This document shows positions 10,403 to 19,723 of a stretch of DNA of 64,000 bases, in pieces. Origin of the DNA: Sphingopyxis sp. (GTDB lineage Bacteria; Pseudomonadota; Alphaproteobacteria; Sphingomonadales; Sphingomonadaceae). The notes beneath the pieces were generated by a model that made no database searches, was not told the origin of the DNA, and saw nothing but the letters and a program-made list of their open reading frames with translations. Location: positions 19,553-83,552 of the forward strand of contig NZ_JAEMQX010000007.1 of NCBI RefSeq assembly GCF_016463645.1. The letters are read 5' to 3'. Position 1 is the first letter of the stretch, and the number at the start of each line of letters is the position of its first letter. The position numbers and the translations under genes are program-made.

Positions 10403-12871
10403 TTACTCCTTGTCTTCTGGGGGGCGGGCGGCAGGGTGACGCCCAAGCAGGTCGGCCGCCCAATCGAGGCCGGCTTGGGAGAGAAAGGTCGCGGCGAAGT
10501 CGGCCTGGCCCTTTTCGGCCAGCACCGCGTCTATGCGCTTCTGGCTGTCGGGATCGGACGCGCCGCACAACGCCAGCGCGATCGGGCCTAGCCCAAGCTC
10601 GAACAGCCGGTTGCCGCGCGCTGATTGCAGATAATATTGCCGCTTGGGCGTCGCGCGGCTGACCAGTTCGATCTGGCGCGCGTTGAGACCGAAGCGGACG
10701 TAGACCGTCTGGCCCTGCGGCTCGATCGCCCGATCATTGGGCAGCAAGATGCGCTGCGGACAGCTTTCGATGATGGCCGGCGCGATCGTGCTGTCGGCGA
10801 TATCGGCTAGGCTCTGTGTCGCGAACACGACGCTGACGTTCTTCTTGCGCAGCACCTTCAGCCACTCACGGATGCGCGCGGCGAACAGCGGGTGGTCGAG
10901 GAACACCCAGGCTTCATCCAGTACGAGAAGCGTCGGCCGCCCGGTGAAGCGCTCCTCGAGACGATGGAACAGGTAGGTCAGCACGGGCGCAACGACGCCC
11001 GCCTGCCCCATCAGCGCTTCAGTCTCGAAGCACTGCACGTCGGCGATCGCTAGATCGTCTTCGGCGGCGTCGAGCAGGCGGCCGAACGATCCTTCGAGCG
11101 TATAGGGCGCGAGCGCCGATCGCAGCGGTGCCGATTGCAGCAGCAGCGACAGGCCGGTGAGCGTGCGTTCCTCGATCGGGGCGGTCGCGAGATTGGTGAG
11201 CGCCGACCAGACGGCCTCCTTGATCTCGGGTGTGACCAGTACTTTCTCATGGGCGAGCAGCGCGCCGATCCATTCGGTCGCCCAGGCGCGTGCGTTGGAG
11301 CGATCGATGTGGCGCAGCGGCTGGAAGGCGATCGTTCGCCCGCCCACGTCATCGGCATGACCGCTCTCACCGCCAAGCCCGAGCGCGTGATGCGCGCCGC
11401 CCATCGCCAGCACGGCCGCGCGCGCCGAAAATCCCTTGTCGAAGACATAGACCTGGGAGTCTGGATATCGCCGGAACTGAAGCGCGAGCATTGCGAGCAG
11501 CACCGACTTTCCGGCCCCGGTGGGTCCGACGATCAGCATATGACCGACGTCGCCGACATGCGTGCTGAGACGGAACGGCGTCGAGCCGCTGGTTTCCGCA
11601 TAAAGCAGCGGCGGACCGTCGAGGTGCGGATTACGCGCCGGTCCTGCCCATACCGAGGACAGCGGCATGAGATGCGCGAGATTCAGGGTGTGGACGATCG
11701 GTTGCCGGACGTTCGCATAGACATGGCCCGGCAGGCTCGACAGCCACGCCTCGACCACATTCATGCCCTCGCGGATGCAGGTGAAGCCGAGCCCGTTGAC
11801 GATGCGCTCGACCGCGCGGACCTTTTCCTCGACGCGGGCGCGGTCGATATCGGCAACGGTGATCGTCGTCGTCAGATAGCCGAACGCGACATGATCGCCG
11901 CCGAGCGCCTGCAAGGCGAGGTCGGCATCGACCACCTTGTTGTCGGCATCGCTGTCGAGAAGCTGGACCGGCTGGTTGTAGATGACTTCGCGCAGCAGCG
12001 CGGTGATCGACTTGCGCTTGTTGAACCACTGCCGCCGCAGGCGAGTGAGCGCTTTGGTTGCGTCGGTCTTGTCGAGCGCAATGAAGCGCGTCACCCAGCG
12101 ATAGCCAAAATCCTCATGGTTGAGTCCGTCGAGGATGCCGGGACGGCTCGCGTTCGGAAATCCGAGGATGGTGAGCGTCCGCAGATGCTCGTCGCCGAGC
12201 ATCGGTTCGAGCCCGCCGGTCAGCGGCGTGTCGGCGAGCAGCCCGTCCAGATAGATGGGCGTTTCGGGCACGGCGACGACATGGCGGCGCGCGGAGATCG
12301 CACCGTGGAGAAAGGTCAGCATTTCGCTGTCGCCGAGCGCGCGCACCTCGGGCATGAAGCCTCTGAACAGGTCAAGCGCACGATCCGTCTCGGCGATGAA
12401 GCCGGCAAGCGCTTGTCGCCAGTCGCGGCCCTTCGCGTCGTCGCTGCGCTCGATCAGCGCTCGGCCCGCCGTGTCCGCCTGATCGGGCGGAGGCAGGAGG
12501 GTGAGCGTCAGATAATAGCGGCTCTCGAAATGCGCGCCCGCGCTTTCGAACGCCGCGCGCCGTTCCTCATCGACCAGCCACGACGCCGCATCGGGAAAGC
12601 TGCTGTCGGGATAACCCAGCGCTTCGCGCCGCTCGGCCTCGAAATGGAGTGCCCAGCCCGAGCCGAAGCGCTTCAGGACATTGTTCGCCCGCGCGCAGGC
12701 GGCGACAAGCTCGGCTTCGGTGGCGGATTCTAGATCGGGGCCGCGGAACCTGAGGACGCGCAAAAAGCTGCCGTCCTTGTTGAGCACCACGCCGGGCGCG
12801 ACAAGCGCCGCCCATGGAAGATGATCGGCGAGCCGGTCGGCCTTCTGACGGTATTCGCGCAGATTCAGCAT
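10403..12871 (-). CDS. trbE: Conjugal transfer ATPase TrbE (VirB4-like)
   Basis: Walker A GPTGAGKS, Walker B LLVLDEAW; start MLNLREYRQKADRLADHLPW. Confidence 0.93.
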   Translation of the reverse strand: MLNLREYRQKADRLADHLPWAALVAPGVVLNKDGSFLRVLRFRGPDLESATEAELVAACARANNVLKRFGSGWALHFEAERREALGYPDSSFPDAASWLVDEERRAAFESAGAHFESRYYLTLTLLPPPDQADTAGRALIERSDDAKGRDWRQALAGFIAETDRALDLFRGFMPEVRALGDSEMLTFLHGAISARRHVVAVPETPIYLDGLLADTPLTGGLEPMLGDEHLRTLTILGFPNASRPGILDGLNHEDFGYRWVTRFIALDKTDATKALTRLRRQWFNKRKSITALLREVIYNQPVQLLDSDADNKVVDADLALQALGGDHVAFGYLTTTITVADIDRARVEEKVRAVERIVNGLGFTCIREGMNVVEAWLSSLPGHVYANVRQPIVHTLNLAHLMPLSSVWAGPARNPHLDGPPLLYAETSGSTPFRLSTHVGDVGHMLIVGPTGAGKSVLLAMLALQFRRYPDSQVYVFDKGFSARAAVLAMGGAHHALGLGGESGHADDVGGRTIAFQPLRHIDRSNARAWATEWIGALLAHEKVLVTPEIKEAVWSALTNLATAPIEERTLTGLSLLLQSAPLRSALAPYTLEGSFGRLLDAAEDDLAIADVQCFETEALMGQAGVVAPVLTYLFHRLEERFTGRPTLLVLDEAWVFLDHPLFAARIREWLKVLRKKNVSVVFATQSLADIADSTIAPAIIESCPQRILLPNDRAIEPQGQTVYVRFGLNARQIELVSRATPKRQYYLQSARGNRLFELGLGPIALALCGASDPDSQKRIDAVLAEKGQADFAATFLSQAGLDWAADLLGRHPAARPPEDKE

Positions 12872-13149
12872 GACAGATGCCCCTTCTGGCGAAGGTGGCG
12901 GACAAGGACCGGGGCGAAGTCGGGATCGCGCTTGGCGGCGAACACCGCGAGAGTGTGCCCGAACGCCCACATGGCCAGCCCGGCGATCCACTGCTGGAGA
13001 CCGAGTCCGAGCGCGGCCGCGATCGTACCATTGACGATCGCGATCGCTCGCGGCGCCCCGCCAAGCAGGATCGGCTCGGCAAGCGCGCGGTGCATCGGCG
13101 CCTCGAACCCCTCGATATGGCTGGCGCCATAGGAATTTGGCGCGTTCAC
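12865..13149 (-). CDS. trbD: Conjugal transfer protein TrbD (VirB3-like)
   Basis: GTG start overlapping the trbC stop; HIEGFEAPMHRALAEPILLGGAPR. Confidence 0.88.
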   Translation of the reverse strand: MNAPNSYGASHIEGFEAPMHRALAEPILLGGAPRAIAIVNGTIAAALGLGLQQWIAGLAMWAFGHTLAVFAAKRDPDFAPVLVRHLRQKGHLSC

Positions 13150-13499
13150 GAGATGAGCGCCCCGCCGCCGAAGCTGAAGAAGCTGAGGAAGAAGCTCGAC
13201 GCCGCAAACGCGATCGACAGGCCGAAGATGATCTGGATGAGGCGCCGGAACCCGCCTGCCGTCTCGCCGAACGCGAGCGTCAAACCGGTGACGATGATGA
13301 TGATCACCGCGACGATCTTGGCGACAGGACCCTGGACCGATTCGAGGACCTGCTGAAGCGGTTCCTCCCACGGCATGCCCGAGCCGGCGGCCTGCGCGGT
13401 GGCGGCGAGCGCAAGCCCGAGGCCGATGGCGGCGCCGGTGAGGAAGATGCTCCGACGATCGGGAATACGGGCAGGAATACGGGACAAGCGCATGGTCAT
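13146..13499 (-). CDS. trbC: Conjugal transfer pilin TrbC (VirB2-like)
   Basis: Small two-TM protein: GMPWEEPLQQVLESVQGPVAKIVAVIIIIVTGLTLAFGETAGG. Confidence 0.9.
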   Translation of the reverse strand: MTMRLSRIPARIPDRRSIFLTGAAIGLGLALAATAQAAGSGMPWEEPLQQVLESVQGPVAKIVAVIIIIVTGLTLAFGETAGGFRRLIQIIFGLSIAFAASSFFLSFFSFGGGALIS

Positions 13500-14518
13500 T
13501 CTCCTTGGGGTTCGAGGGCGTGGTCGGGAGTAAGGTCGAGGACGGCGTAGCCGCCGTCGGGATCGAGGCCGGCGACGCGCGCGATCGTGTCGACGCGGCG
13601 CGCGAGGCCGCGCCCGGCGATGAACACGATCATGTCGATGGCGTCGGCGATCAGCCGGCGCGGAACGGTGACGACGCTTTCCTGCACGAGCTGCTCGAGC
13701 CGGTAGAGCGCCGACACTGCCGAATTGGCGTGGACGGTTGCGATGCCGCCCGGATGCCCGGTGTTCCAGGCTTTGAGCATGTCGAGCGCTTCGCGCCCGC
13801 GCACCTCGCCAACGACGATGCGATCGGGGCGGAGCCGCAATGTCGAGCGGACAAGATCAGCCATCGTGACGCCGCCGGCTCCGGCAGTGCCAATCGTACG
13901 CGTGCGCAGCCCCACCACGTCGGGCGCGGCGCATTGCAACTCACGCGTGTCTTCAATGATGATGACGCGTTCGTCGAGGTGCGCCATCTCGGCGAGCAGC
14001 GCGTTGGCAAGCGTCGTCTTGCCCGAACTGGTGCCACCCGCGACCAGGATGTTCTTGCGCTCGACCACGGCCATCGACAGCAGTCGCGCCGTGTCGGCGG
14101 GCATGATGCCGTCCCGCACATAGTCGAGCAAAGTGTAGATGCGCGCCGCGGGCTTGCGGATCGAGAAGCACGGCGCGAGGCTGACCGGCGGCAGGATACC
14201 CTCGAACCGCTCGCCCGCGCCTTCGCCGTGCGGTGGCAGCTCGGCTGACACGATCGGCGCATTGCCATGAACCTCTGTCCGTGCGTGGCTGGCAACCAGG
14301 CGGATGATCCGCTCGACCTGCGCGGGCTCATATTTGGTGCCGGTATCGATCCGGCCTTCGCCGAGTCGATCAAGGCGCAACACGCCGTCCGGGTTCACCA
14401 TGATCTCGATGACCACCGGATCGGCCAGCGCTGCGGCGATGGTCGGCCCCATCGCGGTGCGCAGCATCGCGCGCCGACGCCCTGCGGAATTATCGGAGCC
14501 GAAAAGCGTGTCGCTCAT
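13496..14518 (-). CDS. trbB: P-type conjugative transfer ATPase TrbB (VirB11-like)
   Basis: Walker A GGTSSGKTT; VVGEVRGREALDMLKAWNTGHPGGIATVHANS. Confidence 0.94.
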   Translation of the reverse strand: MSDTLFGSDNSAGRRRAMLRTAMGPTIAAALADPVVIEIMVNPDGVLRLDRLGEGRIDTGTKYEPAQVERIIRLVASHARTEVHGNAPIVSAELPPHGEGAGERFEGILPPVSLAPCFSIRKPAARIYTLLDYVRDGIMPADTARLLSMAVVERKNILVAGGTSSGKTTLANALLAEMAHLDERVIIIEDTRELQCAAPDVVGLRTRTIGTAGAGGVTMADLVRSTLRLRPDRIVVGEVRGREALDMLKAWNTGHPGGIATVHANSAVSALYRLEQLVQESVVTVPRRLIADAIDMIVFIAGRGLARRVDTIARVAGLDPDGGYAVLDLTPDHALEPQGE

Positions 14519-14940
14519 CGCCCACCTCCATTGTCTTTCGCGGAGGCAGCAAGCGTGCGCTGGCCGCTGGCGAGCGCTTCGCCGACGCGGGCAATGAACG
14601 CCTCGAAGCGGTCTCGGCCGATCGCACGCGCCGCTTCGTCGGCTTCGGCCAAAGGGGCCTGCACCATCAGTTCATAGCGGATGAACAGCGCCAGGCTCTC
14701 GAGCAGCACATGCCCGTCACGCTCGACACGCCCCAGCGCGAGCGACATGCGATCGAGCCGCTGGCTGAACTTGTTCTCCAGCTCGCTCGCCGCCTGCCGG
14801 TTGAGCCAGGCGGTGAGCGCGTCGGTGAGGATCGCCGATTTGGACGCGCCGGGCTGGCTCGCCAGCGCCTCGAAGCGGTGGCTCAGATCTTCGGGCAGGA
14901 AGAGCTGGTAGCGGACGCGGTTGGGTTTGATCGCGGCCAT
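14515..14940 (-). CDS. CopG/ribbon-helix-helix protein between traG and trbB
   Basis: RVRYQLFLPEDLSHRFEALASQPGASKSAILTDALTAWLNR; gene context. Confidence 0.75.
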   Translation of the reverse strand: MAAIKPNRVRYQLFLPEDLSHRFEALASQPGASKSAILTDALTAWLNRQAASELENKFSQRLDRMSLALGRVERDGHVLLESLALFIRYELMVQAPLAEADEAARAIGRDRFEAFIARVGEALASGQRTLAASAKDNGGGR

Positions 14941-14942
14941 TG

Positions 14943-16988
14943 TCAGAAGTCCGGCAGCATGTCGGCGCTGCGACCCTGATTGATCGCGTGAGCGCGGATC
15001 AGCGTGCCGGTGGCGCCGGCGCGGTCCATCGCGTGCTTGTCGGCGATCGTGTCGGTGTCGTCGCTGTCCAGGCCGAGCAGGTCGAGCTGCTTTGGCGGCT
15101 CGGGTTTTTTGGCGGGTTCTTCGCCGAGGCCGGGGTGGCGCTGCTGTTGCAAGCCGCCGTCCTCATCCGCCTTCGCATCGTCATCGGGCTTGCCGAGCCG
15201 GGTATCGGGCGCGCGGACCAGTCCGCTCCAGTCGTTGGGGCGTGCCTGCGGCCGGTCGGGATAGTCTCCGGGCGCGGGCTGCGGCGGCGGTGCGATCCGC
15301 TCGCGGAAATTGCGGTCCTCGTAATAGCGCAGCTTCCTCGCGCGGATCGGGGCCATGCCGGAGACAAGGACAAGCTCATCCTTGGGCGGGAGCTGCATCA
15401 CCTCGCCGGTGGTCAGGAGTGGCCGGGCGGTCTCCTGCCGGCTGACCATGACGTGCGCCAGCCAGGGCGCGAGCCGGTGGCCGGCATAGTTGCGCATCGC
15501 GCGCTGTTCGGTGGCGATGCCGAGCGCGTCCGAAATCCGCCGCGCCGTGCGCTCGTCGTTGGTCGCAAACGCGACGCGGACATGGCAGTTGTCGAGGATC
15601 GAGTTGTGCTCGCCATAAGCCTTCTCGATCTGGTTCAAGGACTGCGCGATCAGGAAGGCGCGCACTCCATAGCCCGCGAGAAAGGCAAGACTGGTCTCGA
15701 AGAAGTCGAGCCGCCCCAATGCCGGGAACTCGTCGAGCATCATCAGGAGCTTGTGCTTGCCCGCCCTGGCGGGATCGGCATCGAGCTTTTCGGTGAGGCG
15801 GCGGCCGATCTGGTTGAGCACCAACCGCACCAGCGGCTTGGTGCGGCTGATGTCCGATGGCGGGATGACAAGGTAGAGCGAGACCGGATGGCCGGCCTCG
15901 ACGAGATCGGCGATCCGCCAGTCGCAGCGCGATGTCACCGCGGCGACGGTCGGGTCGCGATAGAGCCCGAGAAACGACATTGCGGTGGAGAGGACGCCGC
16001 TGCGCTCGTTCTCGCTCTTGTTGAGCACCTCGCGCGCCGCCGAGGCGACGACGGGATGGATCTGCGGCGCATCCTTCGTGCCGAGGTGATTGGTGGTCAT
16101 CATCCGCCGGAGCGTGGCGGTGAACGGCCGCTGCGGGTCCGACAGGAATGTGGCTACCCGTGCGAGCGTCTTTTCTTCCTCCGCATAAAGGACGTGGAGG
16201 ATCGCGCCGACCAGGAGCGAATGGGAGGTTTTCTCCCAGTGGTTGCGCCGTTCGAGCGCGCCTTCGGGATCGACCAGGATGTCGGCGATGTTCTGGACGT
16301 CGCGGACCTCATGCTCGCCGCGCCGGACCTCCAGCAGCGGGTTGTATTTGGCGGAAGCGGGATCGGTCGGATTGAACAGCAGGACGTGGGAGAAGCGCGC
16401 GCGCCAGCCGGCGGTGAGCTGCCAGTTCTCGCCCTTGATGTCGTGAACCACGGCGCTGCCGGTCCAGCCAAGCAGTGTCGGTATGACCAGCCCGACGCCC
16501 TTGCCCGAACGGGTTGGCGCGAACGCCATGATATGTTCGGGGCCGTCATGCCGGAGATAGCGGCCGCGCGAGCGGCCCAGGAATACGCCGGCATCACCGT
16601 AAAGGCCGGCCCGCTCGATCTCGTTCGGCCTGGCCCAGCGCGCCGAACCATAGGTGGTGACGTGACGCGACTGCCGCGCGCGCCAGAGCGAGCCTGCGAT
16701 CGCCGCGCCGCAGCCGATGAAACCGCTCGCGCCGGCGAGCGCGCCGGCCTTGTCGAAAACATGCGGCGCATAGGCATCGTAGTGATACCACCAGGGGAAG
16801 AGCGCCCAGGGACGATAGACCGGCGTGCTTCCAGCCATGAACCAGGCCGGACCAAGTTCGGGCTGGTAGGCGAGCATCGCCGCCGCCCATTGGGTCGCCG
16901 CCCAGAGGCCCGCGATCACGATTGCGAACACGACAAGGATCTGGCCGATGAGCAATTTGGTCGGGGTCACGTTGAAGCTCCCGCCCAT
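14943..16988 (-). CDS. traG: Conjugal transfer coupling protein TraG (VirD4-like)
   Basis: Walker A-like APTRSGKGVGLVIP, LMMLDEFPALGRLDFFE. Confidence 0.94.
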   Translation of the reverse strand: MGGSFNVTPTKLLIGQILVVFAIVIAGLWAATQWAAAMLAYQPELGPAWFMAGSTPVYRPWALFPWWYHYDAYAPHVFDKAGALAGASGFIGCGAAIAGSLWRARQSRHVTTYGSARWARPNEIERAGLYGDAGVFLGRSRGRYLRHDGPEHIMAFAPTRSGKGVGLVIPTLLGWTGSAVVHDIKGENWQLTAGWRARFSHVLLFNPTDPASAKYNPLLEVRRGEHEVRDVQNIADILVDPEGALERRNHWEKTSHSLLVGAILHVLYAEEEKTLARVATFLSDPQRPFTATLRRMMTTNHLGTKDAPQIHPVVASAAREVLNKSENERSGVLSTAMSFLGLYRDPTVAAVTSRCDWRIADLVEAGHPVSLYLVIPPSDISRTKPLVRLVLNQIGRRLTEKLDADPARAGKHKLLMMLDEFPALGRLDFFETSLAFLAGYGVRAFLIAQSLNQIEKAYGEHNSILDNCHVRVAFATNDERTARRISDALGIATEQRAMRNYAGHRLAPWLAHVMVSRQETARPLLTTGEVMQLPPKDELVLVSGMAPIRARKLRYYEDRNFRERIAPPPQPAPGDYPDRPQARPNDWSGLVRAPDTRLGKPDDDAKADEDGGLQQQRHPGLGEEPAKKPEPPKQLDLLGLDSDDTDTIADKHAMDRAGATGTLIRAHAINQGRSADMLPDF

Positions 16989-17312
16989 ACCGCCGGATGC
17001 GGTCGGGGCGCGGCTTCAAGACTCGGCTATGGGCCGCCCGAAATGAACGGAGCCGCTGGGGGCTGGTGGGTGACCGAAGGAGATCACTCGTCGGCGACTG
17101 ACTCAATATTCCAGCTCTGTTCTTTTGATCGAGCTATGACCCGAGTTGATGATTCTGCCCTGTCGTTGTCCCTCGAGGTGGCACTGACCACCACACCGCA
17201 CCGCCGATGACCCGCTACACCCTGCAAAAATCCGAGCTGCAAATTCGGGCTTGCGTGTCGGATTATCAGACATTATATCGCATTTAATGTAGTGAAATCG
17301 TGCGAGGCATGC

Positions 17313-17651
17313 ATGGCGACAATCGCTCCTCCGCAGCCCGCGGCAACCGCGTTTCCCAAAGCCGACGCCATTAGGGCGTTGGTCGACGAACTGCTGCAAG
17401 TGGCCAGGGCTGAGGCACAGGTGCGCGGAATTGCCCTGCCTCCGGAAAACCCGAAGATCATCCAGGCGCCCGTGCCACTCGACTCCTTGTCCGTGGTCGA
17501 CACGCTTTGCGCGGTGGAGCAGGTCCTCGACATCGAGCTTCGCGACAGCATCGTCCGCACCGGCGGCTACAATTCGATCGAGAAGGCGATTGACGACCTC
17601 CTCCCTAAGATCGAACGCGTCTGGGTTAAGAAGAAAGGGTCGAAGCCATGA
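17313..17651 (+). CDS. Small acyl-carrier-protein-like protein
   Basis: VPLDSLSVVDTLCAVEQVLDIELRDSIVRTGGYNSIEKAIDDLLPKI resembles the ACP DSL-helix II region; start MATIAPPQ; overlaps next gene. Confidence 0.55.
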   Translation: MATIAPPQPAATAFPKADAIRALVDELLQVARAEAQVRGIALPPENPKIIQAPVPLDSLSVVDTLCAVEQVLDIELRDSIVRTGGYNSIEKAIDDLLPKIERVWVKKKGSKP

Positions 17652-18022
17652 CCAATCTCGCACTCCGCCAGGAAGGCGACGAGCAGGAGCGGCGGCGCTT
17701 GGGCGACCGTCTGCGCGAAGCACGGAAATATCTCGGCCTCAAGCAGGAAGAAGTTGCTGCCTATCTCAAGATTCCCCGGACCGCGCTTACCGATATCGAG
17801 AATGGCCAGCGCCGCGTTGAAGCGATCGAACTGACGCGGCTTGCCCGTCTTTACCGCCAGTCGGTGGCCTATTTTACCGGCGAAGACGAGGCCTCCGCGA
17901 GCCTTCCCGCCGATGTCGCCCATCTGGCGCGACGCGTTGCGGCCTTGTCGACTGAGGACCGGGCCGAGCTGAGCCGGTTTGCCGAATATCTCCGCTCGCG
18001 GTCTGGCGGCGAACGGAGCTGA
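17648..18022 (+). CDS. XRE-family helix-turn-helix regulator
   Basis: LGDRLREARKYLGLKQEEVAAYLKIPRTALTDIENGQRRVEAIELTRLARLY. Confidence 0.9.
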   Translation: MTNLALRQEGDEQERRRLGDRLREARKYLGLKQEEVAAYLKIPRTALTDIENGQRRVEAIELTRLARLYRQSVAYFTGEDEASASLPADVAHLARRVAALSTEDRAELSRFAEYLRSRSGGERS

Positions 18023-18025
18023 TCG

Positions 18026-19036
18026 ATGGCGTCGGATTATGCGAGCGCGGTTCGCGCTGGTACGATGGCAGCGGGCCGCCTGCATCGCGAACTCGATACG
18101 CGCGCACTGATCGAGACCCAAGGCGGCAGCGTCGATGTCTTCGGCGCGATCCATGCCGTGGGTCTACCCTTGCTGCTTCGTCCTCTGAAAGGCCTGCTCG
18201 GCGCCTATCTCAGCGCACCTGCTCCTGGCGTTCTCGTCACGACGGAACGACCGATGAGCATCCAGCGCTTCACGGCCGCGCACGAACTCGGGCATTTTTC
18301 GATGCGACACGAGCCGAGCCTCGACGATGAGAGCATCCTGCGCCGGATGCCGATGTCGCCCGAACCGGGAAACAACTTCGAGGAAACCGAAGCCGACGCC
18401 TTTGCGATCGCCTTCATGATGCCGAAATGGCTGGTGCTCGCGCACAGCGCGCGACAAGGATGGCAGATCGATCATTTCCGGCGCCCCAATGTCGTCTATC
18501 AGCTCTCGCTGCGGATCGGCGCCAGCTATGAGGCGACGTGCCGCACCCTGGTTCGCTACAATCTGATTTCGCCATCGGTGATGACCGACCTGCTCCGGAC
18601 GCAGCCGCGCAGCCTGAAGGTCGATCTCCTCAAGGACTATCGGCCCGACAACTATCGCGGCGACGTCTGGCTGCTGACCGAGCGCGATGCCGGCTCGCGG
18701 ATCGATGGCAGTCGCAATGATCTTTTCGTGCTGCAGCTCGAAGAACATAGCGGCGGTGGGTATCTCTGGGATCTCGACCAACTGATCGCCAGCGGCTTCG
18801 CCGTCGTTCGAGACGAGCGTGAGGCAATCGACGGCGATGGCATCGGTGGTCCCGTTGTCCGCCGTGTCACCGCGGCGCCCGATGCGCCGCGGCGCGGCCG
18901 CATGTCGCTCGACGAGCGGCGGCCGTGGCAGCCTGCGCCGGCCCTCACCAGCCTGACGCTCGATTTCGACCTCACCGGCCCGGAACAGACGGGCCTGTCG
19001 CGCGCCGAACGGCGGCACCTGCTCGAGGCCGCCTGA
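18026..19036 (+). CDS. ImmA/IrrE family metallopeptidase
   Basis: HExxH motif in RFTAAHELGHFSMRHEP; directly follows an XRE gene. Confidence 0.9.
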   Translation: MASDYASAVRAGTMAAGRLHRELDTRALIETQGGSVDVFGAIHAVGLPLLLRPLKGLLGAYLSAPAPGVLVTTERPMSIQRFTAAHELGHFSMRHEPSLDDESILRRMPMSPEPGNNFEETEADAFAIAFMMPKWLVLAHSARQGWQIDHFRRPNVVYQLSLRIGASYEATCRTLVRYNLISPSVMTDLLRTQPRSLKVDLLKDYRPDNYRGDVWLLTERDAGSRIDGSRNDLFVLQLEEHSGGGYLWDLDQLIASGFAVVRDEREAIDGDGIGGPVVRRVTAAPDAPRRGRMSLDERRPWQPAPALTSLTLDFDLTGPEQTGLSRAERRHLLEAA

Positions 19037-19042
19037 CGCCCC

Positions 19043-19723
19043 ATGATCGATATCGTCCGTGACCTTCGGCCGCTGTTCGGGCCTGCGCGCGATCAAGGCG
19101 CGCGGCCGACATGCCTCGCATTCGCCGCGAGCGACACCCACGCCGGGCTTCGCGACGGCTGGGCACCGCTGTCGTGTGAATTCGCCTTTTATGCCGCGCA
19201 GAAACGGGCGGGCAGACCGCCGACGAGCGGCGCACTGCTATCCACAATGCTGGACGCGCTACGGCTCGATGGCCAACCCGACGAGAAAGGCTGGCCGTAT
19301 CTGGCAGCGGTTCCAGCCGATCATCGACTGTGGACGCCGCCGGCGACCGTTGGCCCGCTCTATGGCCGCAACGGACAGAGGGATGGAACCGACCTGTCAT
19401 CCATCCTTGCCGCGCTGGATCGTGACACGCCGGTGCTCATGCTGACGATGCTGTCACGGTCTTTCTTCCAGCCGCGCGGTGATGGCGTCGTCGATCCGGC
19501 GAACGACGAACTCCCCGAGCCAGCGCAACGGCACGCGGTCGTCGCGGTCGGGCATGGAACCGTGGACGGCACCCCGGCCATTCTCATCCGCAACAGCTGG
19601 GGACCAGGTTGGGGCTTGGAAGGCCACGCCTGGCTTACTGAGCGCTTTCTAGCGCCGCGCCTTTTCGCCACGGCAAATTTGACGGAGGAAGTCGATGTAT
19701 CTTCCCATACCGCCGCAGCCTGA
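19043..19723 (+). CDS. C1 papain-like cysteine peptidase
   Basis: GPARDQGARPTCLAFAASD (Cys region), RHAVVAVGHG (His), ILIRNSWGPGWGLEGHAWL (Asn region). Confidence 0.85.
   Translation: MIDIVRDLRPLFGPARDQGARPTCLAFAASDTHAGLRDGWAPLSCEFAFYAAQKRAGRPPTSGALLSTMLDALRLDGQPDEKGWPYLAAVPADHRLWTPPATVGPLYGRNGQRDGTDLSSILAALDRDTPVLMLTMLSRSFFQPRGDGVVDPANDELPEPAQRHAVVAVGHGTVDGTPAILIRNSWGPGWGLEGHAWLTERFLAPRLFATANLTEEVDVSSHTAAA

Noticed and set aside
11135-12733. 532-aa plus-strand ORF
   Set aside because: Antisense to trbE; shadow ORF from codon bias.
14940-17210. 756-aa plus-strand ORF
   Set aside because: Antisense to traG; no recognisable domain; high-GC shadow ORF.
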